From Lentzea sp. (GTDB lineage: Bacteria > Actinomycetota > Actinomycetes > Mycobacteriales > Pseudonocardiaceae), in contig JASLAV010000275.1 in assembly GCA_030146905.1 (NCBI GenBank), positions 1-12,114 on the forward strand: 12,114 nucleotides of DNA, read 5' to 3'. Position numbers and translations under genes: made by a program. The first letter of the stretch is position 1; the number at the start of each line of letters is the position of its first letter. The notes below the pieces were generated by a model, which made no database searches, was not told the DNA's origin, and saw only the letters and a program-made list of their open reading frames with translations. Shown here in pieces: positions 11,055-12,114 of this stretch.

Positions 11055-11182
11055 TGCAGGGTTCTCCCTCGTGCAGGGAACAGGGTGACCTGGACGCTAG
11101 ACCTAAACCGCAGGTCAGAGGGATACGCCGTCGGATGCGAACTGTTGACAGATTTGACGTTTCGTGGAAGGCCGAATGGTCG

Positions 11183-11209
11183 CTCTGAGTCACGGGAAGA
11201 GACTGAGAG
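11183..11209. repeat. Imperfect inverted repeat in the protease intergenic region
   Basis: CTCTGAGTC (11183-11191) and GACTGAGAG (11201-11209) pair at 8 of 9 positions across a 9-nt loop. It would lie in the long 5' leader of the S8 protease mRNA if the promoter at 11225-11254 is used, so it may act as RNA hairpin or operator. Confidence 0.35.
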
Positions 11210-11224
11210 GACGCATCTCGATTC

Positions 11225-11254
11225 CCTATATCAACTCGAACGCCGAGAGGTCCA
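11225..11254 (-). promoter_or_regulatory. Possible promoter of the S8 protease gene
   Basis: On the minus strand TGGACC (11254-11249) and TATAGG (11230-11225) are separated by 18 nt, each matching four of six consensus bases. It would give a leader of about 160 nt before the ATG at 11054. A closer alternative -10, TAGCGT, lies at about 11100-11095 without a good -35. Confidence 0.3.
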
Positions 11255-11267
11255 CCCCTCGATCGGC

Positions 11268-11283
11268 CCTACCGACCGGTAGG
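11268..11283. promoter_or_regulatory. TetR-type palindromic operator candidate
   Basis: CCTACCGACCGGTAGG has perfect 7-bp arms around a 2-bp centre, the form typical of TetR-family operators (ACCGACCGGT core). It lies 14 nt upstream of the candidate -35 box of the S8 protease promoter and about 180 nt upstream of the S1 protease start. No TetR gene is in the window. Confidence 0.45.
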
Positions 11284-11369
11284 AAACACGACATAGCGTC
11301 GCCCGAACGGAGGAACGAACTGATCGGGCAGTTCACCGCTCGGGGACGCTTGTCATCCGGTGTCGTGCG

Positions 11370-11389
11370 AGCTGTGTTGCAGCACAGCT
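11370..11389. promoter_or_regulatory. 20-bp inverted repeat upstream of the S1 protease
   Basis: AGCTGTG (11370-11376) and CACAGCT (11383-11389) pair perfectly around TTGCAG; counting the inner TGCA, 18 of 20 positions are symmetric. It sits 76 nt before the S1 protease ATG, where an operator or a leader hairpin would lie. Confidence 0.4.
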
Positions 11390-11465
11390 GATCTCCTCAT
11401 CGCGGTTGCCCGGTCCGGCGTTACACCGGCCCTGCACGAAAACCGAAGACCAAGGAGAACTGCCT

Positions 11466-12114
11466 ATGAAGCGCATGGCTGTCGCGGCCGTGGCCGTGCT
11501 GACGGGTGCACTCGCGACGACGGTTTCCCCTGTCGCCGTCGCCGCACCGCACCCGTCCGCCGGCCTGCTCGCCGCGATGCAGCGCGACCTCGGGCTGGAC
11601 GCCACGCAGGCGGCGCAACGGCTGCGTCGGGAGAGCGCGGCCGCGGTTCTGCAGCGAGTCGCGGAGGGCTTCGCCGGCGAGAGCTACGGCGGCGCGTGGT
11701 TCGACGCGTCCACCGGCAAGCTCGTCGTGGGCGTGACCGACGAGGCCAAGACCGACCGGCTCCGCGCGCTCGGCGCGGAACCCCGCACGGTCGCGCACAC
11801 CGAGGACGACCTCGACGCGGCCAAGGCGAGGCTGGACGCGTCGCGGGCTCCCGCCGAGGTCACCGGCTGGTTCGTCGACACGAGGGCGAACGCGGTCACG
11901 ATCACCGTCAGGCGCGGTCAGGCCGACGCGGCCAAGCCGCTGGCGGAGAAGGCCGGCGCGGTCGCGAAGGTCGTCGAGACCGACGAAACCCCGCGCCTGT
12001 TCAAGGACATCCGGGGTGGCGACGCCTACTACATCAACAACGCCGGACGGTGCTCCGTCGGCTTCGCGGTGCAGGGCGGCTTCGTCTCCGCCGGGCACTG
12101 CGGGTCACCCGGTG
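11466..12114 (+). CDS. Secreted S1 serine protease, alpha-lytic/streptogrisin type (3' end beyond window)
   Basis: 216 complete codons are visible. Signal peptide 1-26 (MKRMAVAAVAVLTGALATTV start, AVA|A), then a propeptide of about 155 residues with the alpha-lytic prodomain motif YGGAWFDASTGKLVVGVTD (74-92) and a second, similar element GWFVDTRANAVTITV (134-148). The mature part begins near residue 182 (IRGGDAYYINN) and reaches the catalytic His211 in SAGHCG, with Cys196 and Cys212 forming the expected first disulfide. Asp and Ser of the triad lie beyond the window. The prodomain acts as a folding chaperone in this family. Start ATG 11466 is preceded by AAGGAG (8-9 nt spacing). Divergently arranged with the S8 protease; both add to extracellular protein digestion, probably under shared control. 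Confidence 0.95.
   Translation, partial: MKRMAVAAVAVLTGALATTVSPVAVAAPHPSAGLLAAMQRDLGLDATQAAQRLRRESAAAVLQRVAEGFAGESYGGAWFDASTGKLVVGVTDEAKTDRLRALGAEPRTVAHTEDDLDAAKARLDASRAPAEVTGWFVDTRANAVTITVRRGQADAAKPLAEKAGAVAKVVETDETPRLFKDIRGGDAYYINNAGRCSVGFAVQGGFVSAGHCGSPG

Larger units (their letters stand above)
11055..11465. other. Divergent regulatory region between two secreted protease genes
   Basis: 411 bp with no ORF of coding character. It must hold promoters for both the S8 protease (minus) and the S1 protease (plus). It is visibly less GC-rich than its surroundings and carries three inverted repeats and one plausible minus-strand promoter, listed separately. TTGACA at 11145-11150 and TTGACG at 11154-11159 (plus) are good -35 hexamers without a -10 at the right distance. 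Confidence 0.7.

Noticed and set aside
11145..11159. TTGACA and TTGACG as -35 boxes of a plus-strand promoter
   Set aside because: No acceptable -10 hexamer 16-19 nt downstream of either, and they are over 300 nt from the S1 protease start.
8751..11282. An 843-codon plus-strand frame opposite the S8 protease
   Set aside because: Composition is Arg/Gly/Val-rich and domain-free; the minus strand has a complete protease with triad and signal peptide.

Overview
The window is chromosomal DNA from a high-GC, mycothiol-producing actinomycete. The mycothiol ligase gene mshC, strong GC bias at third codon positions, leaderless TANNNT-type promoters and secreted S1 and S8 proteases all fit Actinobacteria. 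A Pseudonocardiales member (Lentzea, Saccharothrix, Actinosynnema or similar) is my guess; the genus cannot be proven from the sequence.

Layout. (1) 1-3939, minus strand: a very large secreted glycoside hydrolase family 2 beta-galactosidase-type enzyme with a laminin-G insert. It runs off the left edge just inside a probable NPCBM domain. Its promoter (TTGACG-18-TAGCTT) lies almost against the ATG, and a LacI-family-like operator sits inside the signal-peptide codons. (2) 4074-5312, plus strand: mshC, probably leaderless. (3) 5323-5353: a 13-bp hairpin, a shared terminator between convergent mshC and the regulator. (4) 5358-6920, minus: a tandem-HTH regulator, preceded by a tiny one-TM ORF (6927-7088) in the same frame with one stop codon between. 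(5) 7089-7805: about 0.7 kb without a recognisable gene, near 61% GC, holding a micro-ORF with a strong Shine-Dalgarno and a 12-bp hairpin. (6) 8533-7806, minus: a coupled pair, a divergent ClpS-like adaptor followed by a DUF2017-like protein, the order seen for the housekeeping clpS locus of actinobacteria. A plus-strand fragment that may be the end of a crotonase gene abuts the clpS-like 5' end. (7) 8729-9112, minus: small conserved-type cytoplasmic protein. (8) 9258-11054, minus: secreted S8 protease with I9 propeptide, Ig-like and P domains, closed by a 12-bp terminator. (9) 11055-11465: a 411-bp divergent regulatory region with several inverted repeats. (10) 11466 to the right edge, plus: the start of a streptogrisin/alpha-lytic-type S1 protease.

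Functionally the window mixes extracellular polymer degradation (beta-galactosidase, two proteases) with one housekeeping thiol-biosynthesis gene and a small regulatory/proteolysis section. The least ordinary part is 7.1-8.7 kb: the second-copy-type ClpS/DUF2017 pair, the possible gene remnant beside it and the lower-GC gene-poor stretch.
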